A DNA stretch of 41,198 bases from Hyphomonadaceae bacterium UBA5336 (GTDB lineage: Bacteria > Pseudomonadota > Alphaproteobacteria > Caulobacterales > Hyphomonadaceae), in the NCBI GenBank assembly GCA_002408125.1, contig DHQO01000017.1, positions 2,897-44,094 of the forward strand, given 5' to 3'. Position 1 is the stretch's first letter; each line of letters starts with the position of its first letter. Both the position numbers and the translations under genes were made by a program. The notes beneath the pieces are model-generated. The model did not search any database and was not told the DNA's origin. It saw only the letters and a program-made list of their open reading frames with translations. This document shows, one piece after another, positions 1 to 7,571 of this stretch.

Positions 1-1542
1 TACTGGAACCGCTATCCCGGTGTGCGCTGCGATATCGAGGCCTATGTCTACATGCCGCTTCTGGAGGAGGTCGGCACGGTGCCGACCGAACGCTATGCCT
101 CCGGCCAGGAGATCTTCGAGCATTGCCGCGCCATTGGCCGCCACTACGATCTTTATGACCGCGCGCTGTTCCAGACCAAGGTCACAAGCGTGAAATGGAG
201 CGACGCGCTGTCGCGCTGGGTGATCGAAACAGACCGGGGCGACGAGATCCGCGCACAATATGTCACCGTCAGCCAGGGACCGCTCGCCAAGGTGAAGCTG
301 CCCGGTGTGCCCGGCATCCGCAGCTTTAAAGGCAAGATGTTCCACTCCGCGCGCTGGGACTATGACTATACCGGCGGCGACATAAATGGCGGCATGGACA
401 AGCTCGCCGACAAGCGCGTGGCCGTGATCGGCACCGGCGCGACGGCGGTGCAGATCGTGCCGAAACTGGCCGAAAGCGCCAAGGAAGTGCTGATCTTCCA
501 GCGCACGCCATCAGCGCTCGCCCCGCGCAACAATTGCAAGACCGACGCGGCCTGGCTCACCGGCCAACCCAAGGGCTGGCAAAAGGAGCGGATGCACAAT
601 TTCCAGGAAAACATCACGCCGGGAGAGCATCCCCATTCGGACATGGTGGCCGATGGCTGGACCGATTTCTTCGGTCGGGTCGGCGCGAATATGGGCAAGG
701 CGGCCAAGTCCGGCGAGCCGTTCAATCCCGCCGAGATCATGCAGGATATCGACTTCCAGAAGATGGAAGAGCTGCGCGCACGGGTGCTGGAGGTCGTGAA
801 GGACCCAGACATCGCCGAGCGCTCTCTGCCCTGGTACAATTATCTCTGCAAGCGCCCGCTATTCAGCGACAATTTCCTGGAATGCCTCAACCAGCCGAAT
901 GTCACGCTCGTGGATACTGAAGGCGTTGGCGTCACGCGCATCGACGAGACCGGCGTCTATGCCAATGGCGAGAAGTTCGAGGTCGACTGCATCATCTTCG
1001 CCACCGGCTTCGATGTCGGCGCGGCAGCCCACAAGGTGGGCGGCTATGAGCTGGTCGGGCGCGGCGGCATGACCATTGACGAGAAATGGGCCGATGGCGT
1101 GCGCACGGTGCATGGCACGCAGATGAGCGGCTTTCCCAACTTCCATGTCGTTGGCGCGGTGATGCAGGGCACAACCTCGTTCAACTATACCCACACGCTA
1201 CAGACCCAGGCGGAGCATGCGGTGGACATCATCGCGCGCTGCCGCGAGGCGGGCGTCGAGGTGATGGAGGTCACACCCGAGGCGGAAGACCGCTGGGCCG
1301 AGAAGATGATGACGCGCCATGCCATCGATCTGGTGAAATATTTCGGCGACTGCACGCCGGGCTTCCTGAACAATGAAGGCGAGGTCGCCGGCAAGCCGAC
1401 CTTCCTCGGCGGGACCTATGGCGGCGGGCCGCTGAAATATCTCAAGATCATCGAGGAATGGCGGTCCGGTCCGCAAATGCATGAGGATTGTGCGGTCAGT
1501 TTCAAGGCGGATGCCCCGGCTCGGGAGACTGTGTCGGGCTAG
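1..1542 (+). CDS. Baeyer-Villiger/flavin-containing monooxygenase, 5' end missing
   Basis: The reading frame is open from base 1, so the N-terminus with the first FAD-binding Rossmann motif lies outside the window. The visible 513 codons begin with a WNRYPGVRCD segment typical of class B flavin monooxygenases. A Baeyer-Villiger-type fingerprint, FKGKMFHSARWD, is encoded at about 325-360, followed by the NADPH-binding motif VIGTGATA at about 425-450. A C-terminal FATGFD motif lies at about 1000-1015. The family uses NADPH and O2 to insert oxygen next to a ketone, giving an ester or lactone; the substrate cannot be read from the sequence. It lies 172 bp upstream of the ring-cleavage operon on the same strand and probably belongs to the same pathway. 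Family assignment is strong, pathway assignment is inferred. Confidence 0.9.
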   Translation, partial: YWNRYPGVRCDIEAYVYMPLLEEVGTVPTERYASGQEIFEHCRAIGRHYDLYDRALFQTKVTSVKWSDALSRWVIETDRGDEIRAQYVTVSQGPLAKVKLPGVPGIRSFKGKMFHSARWDYDYTGGDINGGMDKLADKRVAVIGTGATAVQIVPKLAESAKEVLIFQRTPSALAPRNNCKTDAAWLTGQPKGWQKERMHNFQENITPGEHPHSDMVADGWTDFFGRVGANMGKAAKSGEPFNPAEIMQDIDFQKMEELRARVLEVVKDPDIAERSLPWYNYLCKRPLFSDNFLECLNQPNVTLVDTEGVGVTRIDETGVYANGEKFEVDCIIFATGFDVGAAAHKVGGYELVGRGGMTIDEKWADGVRTVHGTQMSGFPNFHVVGAVMQGTTSFNYTHTLQTQAEHAVDIIARCREAGVEVMEVTPEAEDRWAEKMMTRHAIDLVKYFGDCTPGFLNNEGEVAGKPTFLGGTYGGGPLKYLKIIEEWRSGPQMHEDCAVSFKADAPARETVSG

Positions 1543-1646
1543 GGGCGGGGACTGGCGCGCGCGCTGCAGGTTTCCCCTGCCGGCGCCGCGCCACGCGGGG
1601 CTTTCCAATAGACAGGGCAACCCCACAAAGAGGCTCGGAGCGGACA

Positions 1647-1676
1647 TTTACACAACGTGCTTGCATGCTAGTATAT
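1647..1676 (+). promoter_or_regulatory. Promoter with two overlapping ATRCWWGYAT operators (site a)
   Basis: GTGCTTGCAT (1657-1666) and ATGCTAGTAT (1665-1674) match the palindrome shared by five transcription units here, with centres 8 bp apart. A plausible sigma70 promoter is TTTACA (1647-1652) with GTATAT (1671-1676) at 18-bp spacing or AGTATA (1670-1675) at 17 bp. The palindromes would fill the spacer and cover the -10, a layout that fits repression. The operator role is inferred from recurrence; the promoter is a hand match. Confidence 0.6.
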
Positions 1677-1714
1677 GATGGTTCAAAAAGAATAGAACAG
1701 GGAGTGAAGGCAAC

Positions 1715-2581
1715 ATGGCGTTCATCTGGCCAGAAATAGCCAAGGGCACGATCCGGCTGGGATATGCCGATGCCGGCGGCATCCGCACCCGCTATGTCGA
1801 GGCCGGCGATCCCGATGCCGATGAGGCGGTGATCTTCGTTCACGGCACGGGCGGCCATCTGGAGGCCTTCACGCGCAACCTGTTGCCCCATGCCGAGCAG
1901 TACCGCACCATCGCGCTGGACATGATCGGCCACGGTTATTCCGACAAGCCCGATCACGATTATGAGATGGAGCATTATGTCCAGCACCTCCTGGACTTCT
2001 GCGACGCGGTCGGCGTGCAACGCGGACATATGCACGGGGAGTCGCTCGGCGGCTGGATCACCGCGCAGTTCGCCATCGATCATCCTGATCGCACGGCCTC
2101 GCTGACGCTCAACACTGCCGGCGGGCTCAACACCGATCCGAAGGTGATGGAACGGGTCTACAATGTCACGATGAATGCGGTCGCCAATGCCAGCCCGGAG
2201 ACGGTGCGCGCGCGGCTGGAATGGCTGATGAACGCGCCCGAGCGGGTGACCGATGATCTCGTGGAAATGCGCCTCGGTATCTACACCCAGCCGGGATTCG
2301 TGCAGGCGATGGAGCACATCCTCTGCCTGCAGAACATGGAGATCCGCATGCGCAATGTCCTCACCGAGGAGAGCCTGTCGCAGATCAAGGCGGAAACCCT
2401 TGTGGTGTGGACCGACCATGATCCCACCGCGCCCACGGCAACCGGCCAGCGTTTTGTCGATGCCATTCCCAATGCCCGCCCGCTGGTCGTGATGAGCGAT
2501 TGCGCCCACTGGCCGCAATGGGAAAAGGCCGACGCGTTCAACAAGCTCCATCTGGAGTTTCTCGCCTCGTGCGGGCGATAG
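1715..2581 (+). CDS. Alpha/beta hydrolase, MhpC-like meta-cleavage product (C-C bond) hydrolase
   Basis: 288 aa, the usual size of MhpC/BphD-type hydrolases, which split the ring-opened product of extradiol cleavage into a dienoate and an acid. The oxyanion-hole motif HGTGGH is at about residues 43-48. The nucleophile elbow GESLGG puts the catalytic Ser at 110, the acid is in WTDHDPTAP (Asp234 or 236), and the base is His265 in CAHWPQWE, a context typical of C-C hydrolases. The ATG follows a GGGAGTGAAGG ribosome-binding region. It is the first gene of an operon with two extradiol dioxygenases, which supports a ring-fission role. The exact substrate is unknown; a plain esterase acting on the monooxygenase product is a weaker alternative. 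Confidence 0.88.
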   Translation: MAFIWPEIAKGTIRLGYADAGGIRTRYVEAGDPDADEAVIFVHGTGGHLEAFTRNLLPHAEQYRTIALDMIGHGYSDKPDHDYEMEHYVQHLLDFCDAVGVQRGHMHGESLGGWITAQFAIDHPDRTASLTLNTAGGLNTDPKVMERVYNVTMNAVANASPETVRARLEWLMNAPERVTDDLVEMRLGIYTQPGFVQAMEHILCLQNMEIRMRNVLTEESLSQIKAETLVVWTDHDPTAPTATGQRFVDAIPNARPLVVMSDCAHWPQWEKADAFNKLHLEFLASCGR

Positions 2582-2595
2582 GGGAGGCGCGCGCC

Positions 2596-3558
2596 ATGCC
2601 GATCAAGCTGATCTGTTCCGCCCACACCCCGCTGATGGACCATGTCGAGACCGACCCGAAGGTGGACGCGGCGGTACGCGCGCAGTTCCGCGCGCTGGCG
2701 AAAGAGGTCGCCGAGTATGATCCCGAACTGGTGATCATCTTCGCGCCGGACCATTTCAAGGGCTTCTTCTACGAGATGCTGCCGGCCTTTACCGTCGGGG
2801 TGCGCGCCACCGCGATCGGCGATTATGACATCGGCGGCGGCCCGTTCGACGTCCCCGAGGAGCTGGCCGTGGACTGTATCCGCGCGCTGCATTCCGAGGG
2901 CGTGGATGTCGGCATGTCCTACCGGATGAATGCCGACCATGGCTTTGCCCAGCTGCTCGTCCTGCTGGCCGGCGAGGTGAACCGCTATCCGGTGCTGCCG
3001 ATCCATGTGAATTGCGCCGGCCCGCCGCTGCCGCCCTTCCACCGCGTGCGCCAGCTCGGCGAGGGCGTGGGGCGCTGGGCGAAGACGCTGAACAAGCGCG
3101 TGCTGGTGCTCGGCTCGGGCGGGCTGTCGCACGATCCGCCGATCCCAACCCTTGCCACCGCGCCGCCGGAACTGGCCGAGAAGCTGATCACGGCGACCCA
3201 TCAGAGCGTTGAGGAACGCCGGCGCCGCGAGCAGCAGAATTTCGAGACCGCCCGTGCGCTCGCGCGCGGGGAGGGCGAGGCCCTGCCGCTCGCGCCTGAG
3301 TGGGACCGGGACTTCATGGACCATATGGCGCGCGGCGAGGTGGATTATCTCGACAATATGCCTGAGGCCGAGCTGACCCGGATTGCCGGGTGTGGCGGCC
3401 ATGAGGTGCGCAACTGGGTGGCGGCCTATGCGGCGCTCTCGGTGTTCGGACCCTATGAGGCCGAGAACCTTTTCTATCACGATATTTCCCACTGGAATGC
3501 GGGAATGGGGATCGCCACGGCCCAGCCGGTGGAACAGGCTGAACTGGTGGAGAGCTGA
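2596..3558 (+). CDS. mhpB: 3-carboxyethylcatechol 2,3-dioxygenase-like, class III (LigB-type) extradiol dioxygenase
   Basis: 320 aa against 314 in E. coli MhpB, alignable over the full length by eye. His115 (NADHGFAQ) and His179 (GLSHDPP) fall at the same residue numbers as the catalytic histidines of E. coli MhpB. His10 (SAHTP) and His53 (APDHF) are further conserved histidines. The family cleaves 2,3-dihydroxyphenylpropionate or dihydroxycinnamate next to the diol using Fe(II). An upstream in-frame start at 2500 would run into the hydrolase gene, so the ATG at 2596 after GGGGAGGCGCGC is preferred. It lies 14 bp behind the hydrolase. The natural catechol may differ from that of E. coli, because no downstream mhpDEF genes are visible. 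Confidence 0.92.
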   Translation: MPIKLICSAHTPLMDHVETDPKVDAAVRAQFRALAKEVAEYDPELVIIFAPDHFKGFFYEMLPAFTVGVRATAIGDYDIGGGPFDVPEELAVDCIRALHSEGVDVGMSYRMNADHGFAQLLVLLAGEVNRYPVLPIHVNCAGPPLPPFHRVRQLGEGVGRWAKTLNKRVLVLGSGGLSHDPPIPTLATAPPELAEKLITATHQSVEERRRREQQNFETARALARGEGEALPLAPEWDRDFMDHMARGEVDYLDNMPEAELTRIAGCGGHEVRNWVAAYAALSVFGPYEAENLFYHDISHWNAGMGIATAQPVEQAELVES

Positions 3559-3597
3559 AGAGCCCGCGGCCATGCGGGCCAGAACGGAGGAAATGCC

Positions 3598-4524
3598 ATG
3601 GTCTTGTCACTGCAACATCTCGCCCTTGGAATTCCCGACCTGAAAGTGGGCGCGGACTTCTACACCACCTTCGGCATGAACATGCGCGAGGGCGACCAGG
3701 ATCTGCTCGGCTTTCGCTGCGACAATCGCAGCCATGACGAGGTCGTCCTGATCGAGACCGGCCAGAACCGGAAGTTCCATCATATCTCGTTTGCCACCGA
3801 CATGGCCGGCTTCAACCGGATCGAAGCCGGCCTGAAGGCGCGCGGGATCGAGACGCTGAGCCCGCCTTTCCCGGTCGCCGATGACGGCCTCTGGTTCCGG
3901 GACCCCGACGGCAACCTCGTCAACATCATCATTCGCGACAAGCCGCGCCAGGCCGCAGAGGCCGTGCCGGAGGTCAACCGCCCCGGCCTGCAGTCGCGGC
4001 TCAACAAGCGCGGCTGCCCGACCCGGGACCTGCCCGCGCGCCCGCGCCGGTTCGGTCACATGATCCTGTTCACGCCCGATGTTGCCCGCCAGGTCGGCTT
4101 CTATACCGACATTGTCGGCATGCAGCTCAGCGACACGATCACCGACAATTACGGCGCCTTCCTGCGCACCCAGGGTGGCAGCGACCACCATGTGCTCGGC
4201 TTCCTGAAGTCGCCGGCTCCCGGCTTTCACCATGCCAGCTTCGAGATGGGCTCGATCGACGAGGCCGAGCTTGGCGCCCAGCGCCTTTTCGGCAAGGGTT
4301 ACAAGCATGCCTGGGGCCCGGGGCGCCACGGCGTCGGCTCGAACTATTTCCACTATTTCCGCGACCCGTGGAACGGAATGGCCGAGTACTTCTTTGATAT
4401 AGACTACATCACCGCGGATGCAGCCTGGCAGCCGGAAGACTGGACCAAGAAGGACGGTATGTTCCTTTGGTCGGCCGACGGTCCGCCGCCGCCGGATTTC
4501 GGGCAGAATTACGAGCTCGACTAA
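3598..4524 (+). CDS. Two-domain VOC protein, probable class I extradiol dioxygenase
   Basis: 308 aa with two glyoxalase/bleomycin-resistance folds, at roughly residues 3-112 and 150-270, the architecture of BphC and catechol 2,3-dioxygenases. The C-terminal domain keeps a plausible Fe(II) triad: His154 (FGHM), His211 or 212 (GFHHASF) and Glu263 (MAEYFF). His244 and Tyr253 precede Glu263 with the same spacings as the catalytic His241, Tyr250 and Glu260 of BphC, and a His pair lies at 198-199. It therefore looks competent for ring cleavage rather than being an inactive VOC protein. The start has a GGAGGAAATGCC leader. It is 39 bp behind the MhpB-like gene, so two unrelated ring-cleaving folds sit side by side. 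Substrate unknown. Confidence 0.85.
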   Translation: MVLSLQHLALGIPDLKVGADFYTTFGMNMREGDQDLLGFRCDNRSHDEVVLIETGQNRKFHHISFATDMAGFNRIEAGLKARGIETLSPPFPVADDGLWFRDPDGNLVNIIIRDKPRQAAEAVPEVNRPGLQSRLNKRGCPTRDLPARPRRFGHMILFTPDVARQVGFYTDIVGMQLSDTITDNYGAFLRTQGGSDHHVLGFLKSPAPGFHHASFEMGSIDEAELGAQRLFGKGYKHAWGPGRHGVGSNYFHYFRDPWNGMAEYFFDIDYITADAAWQPEDWTKKDGMFLWSADGPPPPDFGQNYELD

Positions 4525-4661
4525 GCCGGCAGGGCTGCCCGCGGCGGTGAAGATCCCCTCGCCGGGAGCGAAGGCTCTTCAGGTTGAGGGCGGGCCATGG
4601 CCGGGCCTCCCACCGGTCATGGCCTGGCTGGTCTGCAACCCAAACCGAAAGGATGCTGAAG

Positions 4662-5258
4662 GTGGCAAAGGTTCTTGTGCTCTACTATTCCAGCTACGGT
4701 CATACCGAGACCATGGCCGGGGCGATGGCCGAAGGCGCGCGCGCAGGCGGCGCGGAGGTCGACATCAGGCGCGTGCCGGAAACCGCGCCGGCCGAGGTGG
4801 TCGAAAGCGCCGGCTTCAAGGCCCAGGACGCACCCATCGCAGAGGTCGAGGAGCTTGAGGGATATGATGCAATCATCCTCGGCGCGCCGACCCGCTATGG
4901 CCGCATGCCCTCGCAGATGGCGGCCTTTCTCGACCAGACGGGCGGGCTGTGGGCGCGCGGCGCGCTGAACGGCAAGATCGGCGGGGCGTTTACCTCCACC
5001 GGCACCCAGCATGGCGGGCAGGAAACGACGCTGTTTTCCATGATCAAGACGCTGATGCATCTCGGCCTGACCATTGTCGGCCTGCCATACTCCTATCAGG
5101 AGCAGATGCAGATGGACGAGATCGGCGGAGGCTCGCCCTATGGCGCAACGACCATTTCCGGCCCCAAGGGCGGGCGCCAGCCCAGCGAGATCGACCTCGG
5201 CGGCGCGCGCCACCAGGGCAAGCTGATTGCCGAACTGGCGGCGAAGGTGGCGGGGTGA
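4662..5258 (+). CDS. wrbA: NAD(P)H:quinone oxidoreductase WrbA (GTG start)
   Basis: With the GTG at 4662 the protein is 198 aa, the length of E. coli WrbA, and begins MAKVLVLYYSS like the family. AAAGGA lies about 9 nt upstream; an ATG at 4653 would sit directly on that ribosome-binding site and is less likely. The flavodoxin-like FMN phosphate loop is YYSSYGHTE, followed by GAPTRYGRMPSQM and TGTQHGGQE segments typical of WrbA. The enzyme reduces quinones by two electrons, avoiding semiquinones. As the last gene of the ring-cleavage operon (137 bp after the VOC gene) it could protect against quinones formed from catechols; that role is inferred. Confidence 0.93.
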   Translation: MAKVLVLYYSSYGHTETMAGAMAEGARAGGAEVDIRRVPETAPAEVVESAGFKAQDAPIAEVEELEGYDAIILGAPTRYGRMPSQMAAFLDQTGGLWARGALNGKIGGAFTSTGTQHGGQETTLFSMIKTLMHLGLTIVGLPYSYQEQMQMDEIGGGSPYGATTISGPKGGRQPSEIDLGGARHQGKLIAELAAKVAG

Positions 5259-5279
5259 TTTGATCCACGCATTGTTGGC

Positions 5280-5310
5280 GCGACTCCCCGTGGCTTGACC
5301 ACGGGGTCCA
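5280..5310 (+). repeat. Dispersed palindrome, GCGACT-CCCCGTGG-CTTGA-CCACGGGG type (locus 1)
   Basis: Arms at 5286-5293 and 5299-5306 pair perfectly (8 bp) around a CTTGA loop. The flanking GCGACT and the core recur at 11789-11816 (reverse strand) and 27358-27384. It lies between the convergent wrbA and solute-binding-protein genes. It resembles REP-type intergenic palindromes; function unknown. Confidence 0.8.
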
Positions 5311-5339
5311 TCTCGTAACGGGGCTTCCTGGCCGCATCT

Positions 5340-5386
5340 CCCAGCTCCGATTCCCCGCGATCAAGTCGCGGGGAATCGGAGCTGGG
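5340..5386. repeat. Perfect 21-bp inverted repeat with TCAAG loop, probable bidirectional terminator/REP element
   Basis: Arms 5340-5360 and 5366-5386 are exact reverse complements around TCAAG (5361-5365). The inner CCCCGCGA/TCGCGGGG part is shared with the element at 27430-27450, and the outer 13 bp of stem are unique here. The right arm ends at the base before the stop codon of the leftward gene at 5387. No T-run follows, so if it ends transcription it is not a classical intrinsic terminator. Confidence 0.8.
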
Positions 5387-6439
5387 CTACTCCGCACCCG
5401 TCTCATGCTCGAAGAACGCCTTTGTCGCCGGGTGCATCATCTCATTTGTGAGCCCCGGCCAGTGTAGCGCGGCAGCCTTGAAATCTCCCCCTGGCCCGTA
5501 TCCGGACGAAGCCTCTGACAGGCACATAAGAATCTCGCTCACCACTTCATCCGGCGTGTCCGCCCAGGCCGTCAGCGCCTGACGGAAAGACAGCAGGGCG
5601 ACAGGCTCCGCCGGCTGGGTCTCTGCACCCAGCACATTGCCGGGCTCGACCTGCACAAGCTCCGTCGTGAACGGATTGCTCTCATTGATCGCCTCCAGCG
5701 TCTCCCGCGAGACACCGAGCCAGTGCGCACCGGGCGCATCCAGCAGCGGCGGCATCATCGGCAGGAAACCCTCCGGGGTCTCGCTCATGATGTTCCAGGC
5801 CGTCGCGTCCACCCGGCCCTCGGCAATGGCGGCGGGAAGCTCCGGGGGCGCCGTGTCGACCAGTTCCACCTGATCCAGGATGCCCCAGCCATCGCGCATC
5901 AGCGCCTCGGCAAACCAGCGCACCGCGCTCGGGCGTGCCGGCACGGCGATGCGCTTGCCAATCAGGTCCTCCGGGGACTGGATATCATCGGAAAAGGCCA
6001 GCACGCCGAACGACACATCATAAAGCGAGGCGACGAAGAGCAGGTCGGAATTGGCGCGGCTATAGCCATGCCAGTGCGGCGCGGTGTTCTCGCGCGCGGT
6101 GGGATAATCGAGCGTTGTGACGATGGGCAGGTGGAAGGGGCGAAGCTCCGCCTCCAGAGTATTGATCCGTTTGATCGAGTCCGGCAGGGCGACAGGCGGG
6201 GTCTCTACGCTGGAAAATGCACCGCATGCGGAGAGTATTTCGCCAAGCTCGGAATTGTGGGCATGCAGCATGATCTGCGGCGGGGCGGGCGAATAGATGA
6301 CGAGATCCATGGCGGGCTCCTCAGGCGCGGGGGAGGGTGTTTCAGCGGCCTCTGGCGCACACGAAGCCAGCCCCAGCAGGGCAGCCACTGCCACAAGCGG
6401 CGCGTGCCCGAATCCACCCATGCTCATCCGATCCTTCAT
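5387..6439 (-). CDS. Periplasmic solute-binding-protein-like lipoprotein (TAXI/NMT1-type)
   Basis: 350 aa. The N-terminus has a signal peptide with lipobox LASC, giving lipidated Cys27, followed by a Pro/Glu-rich linker. A segment around residues 155-185, with DLIGKRIAVPARPS and then RWFAEALMRDGWG, resembles the second lobe of TAXI or NMT1-type binding proteins; PAAIAEGRVDAT fits the same fold. The ATG at 6439 is preceded by GGGAGGCGCGA. No permease or ATPase gene is nearby, so it is an orphan binding protein or a sensor. An ATRCWWGYAT site lies 24 bp upstream, placing it in the proposed regulon. It is convergent with wrbA. The ligand is unknown and the subfamily is assigned by weak resemblance. 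Confidence 0.65.
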   Translation of the reverse strand: MKDRMSMGGFGHAPLVAVAALLGLASCAPEAAETPSPAPEEPAMDLVIYSPAPPQIMLHAHNSELGEILSACGAFSSVETPPVALPDSIKRINTLEAELRPFHLPIVTTLDYPTARENTAPHWHGYSRANSDLLFVASLYDVSFGVLAFSDDIQSPEDLIGKRIAVPARPSAVRWFAEALMRDGWGILDQVELVDTAPPELPAAIAEGRVDATAWNIMSETPEGFLPMMPPLLDAPGAHWLGVSRETLEAINESNPFTTELVQVEPGNVLGAETQPAEPVALLSFRQALTAWADTPDEVVSEILMCLSEASSGYGPGGDFKAAALHWPGLTNEMMHPATKAFFEHETGAE

Positions 6440-6462
6440 TCGCGCCTCCCATGTTTATTGGT

Positions 6463-6498
6463 ATGCTTGCATGTTACCTGGGTGGCGTGGTAACGCAA
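6463..6498 (-). promoter_or_regulatory. ATRCWWGYAT operator and promoter of the solute-binding protein (site b)
   Basis: The operator ATGCTTGCAT is at 6463-6472. Reading leftward, a possible promoter is TTGCGT (complement of 6493-6498) with TAACAT (complement of 6471-6476) at 16-bp spacing. The operator then covers the end of the -10 and the probable start of transcription. The same intergenic region serves the divergent gene at 6561, which could be co-regulated. Inferred from recurrence of the motif. Confidence 0.55.
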
Positions 6499-6560
6499 GC
6501 TCAAGCTGGCGGCGCGGCCTGGGCGCTCGCCGGAGAGACATCATGATCGGGAGGTCAGGC

Positions 6561-7571
6561 ATGCGTCAGACAGGATTTGCAGGGCGCCTGGCCGTCGCGG
6601 CCGGGCTCGTCCTGCTGTTACCGGCGGCGTGCCAGCCTGCAGGGCCGGAAACGCCCGTAGAGGCCTCGCCAGCCGCCCCGCTGATGCGCGTCACAATTCT
6701 CGGATCCGGCACCCCTGTGCCGAGCCGCAGCCAGACCGGGACGGCCATCCTGGTCGAGGCAGGCGGCGAGGTGATGCTGATCGATTGCGGCAATGGCTGC
6801 ACCGCGCGACTGGCCGAATATGATCCGGGCCTGCTGACTGAGGTCGACCATGTCTTCCTCACCCATCTGCACAGCGATCATGTGGTCGGCCTGCCGGACC
6901 TGTGGCTGAATGGCTGGACGCAGGGCCGCGAGGAGCCGTTCCATGTCTGGGGACCGGAGGGCACCGAGGCGCTGTTTGACGGTCTGCGCACGGCCTATGA
7001 CGCCGACATATCCATCCGTACACGTGCGCGCCTTGCTGCAGGCGGCAGTCCGCTCACCGTGGAGGCGCAGAACCTGCCGCCAGAGGGCAGGGTGATTGCA
7101 GGTACTGGCGCGGTGAAGGTGACAGCTTTCCCCGTGGTGCATGCCGGCATGCCCGCCTTCGGCTATCGGCTGGAATATGCCGGAAAGGTGGTGGTGATCT
7201 CCGGCGACACGACCGCGACCCCGACGCTCGCAGAGGCCGGGCAGGGCGCCGGTCTCTATCTCATGGAAGTGCTCTCGCCGGCCATGGTGGGCTATCTCAC
7301 CTCAAGCTTTTCCGAAGCGCGCGCCAATGCCATTCTCGGCCTGCATCTCACCGCCAGCCAGGCGGCTGGCGTGATGGCCGAGACCGAACCGGGCCTTGCG
7401 GTCTACTATCACACCGTGGCGAGCTGCAGCACGGACGGCGCGCTGCTGGCCGAGACGGCGGAGACCTATGACGGTGCAGTCATGGTCTCGCGTGATCTGA
7501 TGCAGATCCGCCTCTGGGGTGACCATCTCGATACGGACTATCTGGGTGAAGACCCGACTGATTGCGACTGA
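6561..7571 (+). CDS. Exported metallo-beta-lactamase-fold hydrolase (RNase Z/arylsulfatase-like)
   Basis: 336 aa. The ATG at 6561 follows GGGAGG at 6 nt; the ATG at 6543 lacks such a site. An N-terminal signal sequence ends near PAAC (Cys24), a poor lipobox because residue -3 is Pro, so lipidation is uncertain but export is likely. The metal motif HLHSDH is at residues 102-107, with further candidate ligands His194, Asp216 (SGDTTAT) and His262 (HLTASQA). The opening LGSGTPVPSRSQTG is typical of the RNase Z/arylsulfatase branch. An extracytoplasmic location argues against tRNA processing; hydrolysis of an ester, lactone or sulfate is more likely. It diverges from the binding-protein gene and its 3' end overlaps the convergent GST gene by 34 bp. 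Confidence 0.8.
   Translation: MRQTGFAGRLAVAAGLVLLLPAACQPAGPETPVEASPAAPLMRVTILGSGTPVPSRSQTGTAILVEAGGEVMLIDCGNGCTARLAEYDPGLLTEVDHVFLTHLHSDHVVGLPDLWLNGWTQGREEPFHVWGPEGTEALFDGLRTAYDADISIRTRARLAAGGSPLTVEAQNLPPEGRVIAGTGAVKVTAFPVVHAGMPAFGYRLEYAGKVVVISGDTTATPTLAEAGQGAGLYLMEVLSPAMVGYLTSSFSEARANAILGLHLTASQAAGVMAETEPGLAVYYHTVASCSTDGALLAETAETYDGAVMVSRDLMQIRLWGDHLDTDYLGEDPTDCD

Noticed and set aside
1581..1605. Intrinsic terminator after the monooxygenase gene
   Set aside because: CCGCG-CCA-CGCGG is only a 5-bp core with a mismatch outside it and is followed by CTTTCC, not a T-run; too weak to call.
4584..4661. N-terminal extension of WrbA from upstream in-frame starts
   Set aside because: The extra residues do not match the family, and the GTG at 4662 gives the exact family length and start with a well-placed AAAGGA.
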